The notes beneath the pieces are model-generated. The model saw only the letters and a list, made by a program, of their open reading frames with translations. It searched no databases and was not told the origin of the DNA. A stretch of 64,000 nucleotides of DNA from Martinezella lusitana (GTDB lineage: Bacteria > Pseudomonadota > Alphaproteobacteria > Rhizobiales > Rhizobiaceae): NCBI RefSeq assembly GCF_014207095.1, contig NZ_JACHBG010000006.1, positions 124,001 through 188,000 of the forward strand. The letters run 5' to 3'. The position numbers and the translations under genes are program-made. Positions within the stretch are counted from its first letter, which is position 1; each line of letters opens with the position of its first letter. Positions 62,588-64,000 of this stretch are shown one piece after another.

Positions 62588-63579
62588 GCAATGTTCAGAC
62601 TACGCAGGGAAGGGGCGCCGACACCCAGGCCCGCCCCTCGTTCTTCCAGTCGCCGGTGGTGCGCCAGTATGGCGGCATCGTCATTTCGCTTGCCGTGCTT
62701 TGCATTGTCTTCTCGGTGTTGAACCCGCGCTTCCTCGCGTTCAACAACTTCATGAACATCATGCAGCAGGTGGCGGTTGTTGCCGTTGCCGCTTATGGCA
62801 TGACCTATGTCATCCTGCTTGGCGAGATCGATCTTTCGATCGGCTCGATCATCGCGGTTGCCGGCATGGTGGCGGCACAGGCTTTCGCCATGGGCTTCGG
62901 CTTCTTGCCGACCGTTCTGCTGACATTGGTGGCCGGCGCTATCATGGGAGGCTTGAACGGGGCGCTCTCTGCCAAGCTGATGCTGCCGTCGTTCATCGTG
63001 ACCGTGGCGAGCATGGGGATCTATCGCGGTGTCGTTAGCCTGCCGACCAACGGCGCTCCGGCCATGATCGACAACGATGCATGGCTCGCCATCGGCTCGG
63101 AAAGCTTCCTCGGGCTTCCGATCATCATCTGGATCATGGCCGTGCTCTTCGCGATTAACCACATTGTCCTGTCGAAGTCGATTTTCGGTCGGCAGGTCTA
63201 TCTTTCCGGCGGCAACCGCGAGGCAGCCGTTTATTCCGGCATTCGCGTCGATCGCATCAAGATCATCGTCTTCATGATTTCGGGCGTGATGGCGGCGATC
63301 AGCGGCATTCTGCTCTCTTCGCGCCTGTCCTCGGCACAGACCAATTCCGGCATGGGCTACGAGCTCGACGCCATTGCGGCTGTCGTGCTTGGCGGCACCT
63401 CGCTTGCCGGCGGCGTTGGCACGATGGTTGGCACCATTCTCGGCGCATTGATCATCGGTGTCATCAACAACGGCATGAACATGCTGTCGGTGCCCTATTT
63501 CTACCAGCTCATCGTCAAGGGCCTGGTCATTCTCATCGCCGTCTGGCTCGACGTGCGCAGCAAGGCGGTACGGACGTGA
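62584..63579 (+). CDS. Sugar ABC transporter permease (RbsC-like)
   Basis: A 331-residue inner-membrane permease with about eight to ten helices. Signatures are [58 protein letters not shown] and [21 protein letters not shown] 62584 overlaps the ATPase stop (ATGA). The open frame upstream lies within the ATPase gene and is not used. Confidence 0.92.
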   Translation: MSNVQTTQGRGADTQARPSFFQSPVVRQYGGIVISLAVLCIVFSVLNPRFLAFNNFMNIMQQVAVVAVAAYGMTYVILLGEIDLSIGSIIAVAGMVAAQAFAMGFGFLPTVLLTLVAGAIMGGLNGALSAKLMLPSFIVTVASMGIYRGVVSLPTNGAPAMIDNDAWLAIGSESFLGLPIIIWIMAVLFAINHIVLSKSIFGRQVYLSGGNREAAVYSGIRVDRIKIIVFMISGVMAAISGILLSSRLSSAQTNSGMGYELDAIAAVVLGGTSLAGGVGTMVGTILGALIIGVINNGMNMLSVPYFYQLIVKGLVILIAVWLDVRSKAVRT

Positions 63580-63581
63580 GC

Positions 63582-64000
63582 ATGAAGAAGATCATCACCA
63601 TTGGCGAGATCGTCGTCGAGATCATGGCGGTCGAAACGGGCAACGGTTTCCTGTCCGCTATCTCGCTGATCGGGCCTTTCGCTTCGGGCGCTCCGGCAAT
63701 TTTCATCGACCAGGCGGCCAAGCTCGGCCAGCCCTGCGGCATCGTCAGCGCCGTCGGCAATGATGATTTTGGTGTGCTTAATGTCGAACGCTTGCGCAAC
63801 GACGGCGCGGATGTTTCTGCCATCGCGGTACATCCGACCGCGGCGACCGGCAGCGCCTTCGTGCGTTACCGGCAGGACGGCAATCGCGATTTCATCTTCA
63901 ACATCAAGCACAGCGCCTGCTCGGCCATTGGCTTGACGCCGCAAGCAGAAGCGTTGGTCGAGACCGCCGACCACCTGCACATCATGGGCTCCGCGCTGTT
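63582..64000 (+). CDS. PfkB-family carbohydrate kinase (cut by window end)
   Basis: First 139 residues of a ribokinase-family sugar kinase. It starts [17 protein letters not shown], followed by [20 protein letters not shown] (substrate-binding Gly/Ala region) and [20 protein letters not shown]. The ATP-site GAGD motif would lie beyond the window. An in-frame GTG at 63576 overlaps the permease stop (GTGA) and may be the true start. It probably phosphorylates the imported sugar after uptake. Confidence 0.8.
   Translation, partial: MKKIITIGEIVVEIMAVETGNGFLSAISLIGPFASGAPAIFIDQAAKLGQPCGIVSAVGNDDFGVLNVERLRNDGADVSAIAVHPTAATGSAFVRYRQDGNRDFIFNIKHSACSAIGLTPQAEALVETADHLHIMGSAL

Overview
The window looks like a chromosomal or large-replicon stretch from an alphaproteobacterium of the Rhizobiaceae type (Rhizobium/Agrobacterium relatives). 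Supporting signs are GC-rich codon use, dense ABC-transporter operons with 1-4 nt gene overlaps, the UrtABCDE urea transporter, an alphaproteobacterial CsgA/CsgH curlin locus, and the typical mix of LacI, XRE and LuxR regulators. I see no tRNA or rRNA gene, CRISPR array, IS element or phage gene. Species assignment is inference.

Layout. 1-4.5 kb: a PdxH-like flavoprotein, a DUF2325 coiled-coil protein behind a long palindrome that resembles a molybdate-regulator (ModE) box, and an exported MsrB plus DipZ-like thiol-relay pair for periplasmic methionine-sulfoxide repair. 4.5-6.5 kb: an XRE-cupin regulator divergent from an omega-amino-acid:pyruvate aminotransferase. 6.9-13.4 kb: a LacI regulator followed by a complete peptide-type ABC importer (binding protein, two permeases, fused double ATPase). 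13.5-19.1 kb: urtABCDE on the minus strand. 19.3-23.6 kb: divergent from urt, a hybrid histidine kinase whose N-terminus is a whole NCS1-type transporter module followed by a Cys-rich segment, in an operon with a LuxR-type response regulator. 24.0-27.9 kb: a NitT/TauT-type ABC importer behind a potentially structured leader, then an MFS carrier.

28-41.9 kb (minus strand): a three-gene envelope module. A 1860-residue secreted protein with an N-terminal LprI-like lysozyme-inhibitor domain is translationally coupled to a 1996-residue alpha-2-macroglobulin, which is followed by penicillin-binding protein 1C. The probable logic is to block lysozyme, trap proteases and rebuild peptidoglycan. 42.1-43.7 kb: a curlin locus (CsgB-like, CsgH, CsgA) with a shared upstream motif and a perfect terminator. 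43.8-45.5 kb: a GlxA-type regulator divergent from an isonitrile-hydratase-like protein. 45.7-48.0 kb: two coupled, poorly understood exported proteins, the second ending in a SecD-like head domain.

48.6-64 kb: a GGDEF protein; a LuxR regulator divergent from a spermidine/putrescine-type ABC importer with an SDR dehydrogenase; a small operon of an ABM-EthD fusion, an alpha/beta hydrolase and an ECF sigma factor with a SnoaL-like tail; and a LacI regulator divergent from a ribose-type sugar ABC operon whose PfkB-family kinase runs off the window end.

The most unusual items are the lysozyme-inhibitor/macroglobulin/PBP1C module, including loss of the macroglobulin thioester cysteine; the transporter-fused sensor kinase facing the urea importer; the Mo-box-like palindrome before the DUF2325 gene; and the SecD-head-like exported protein.
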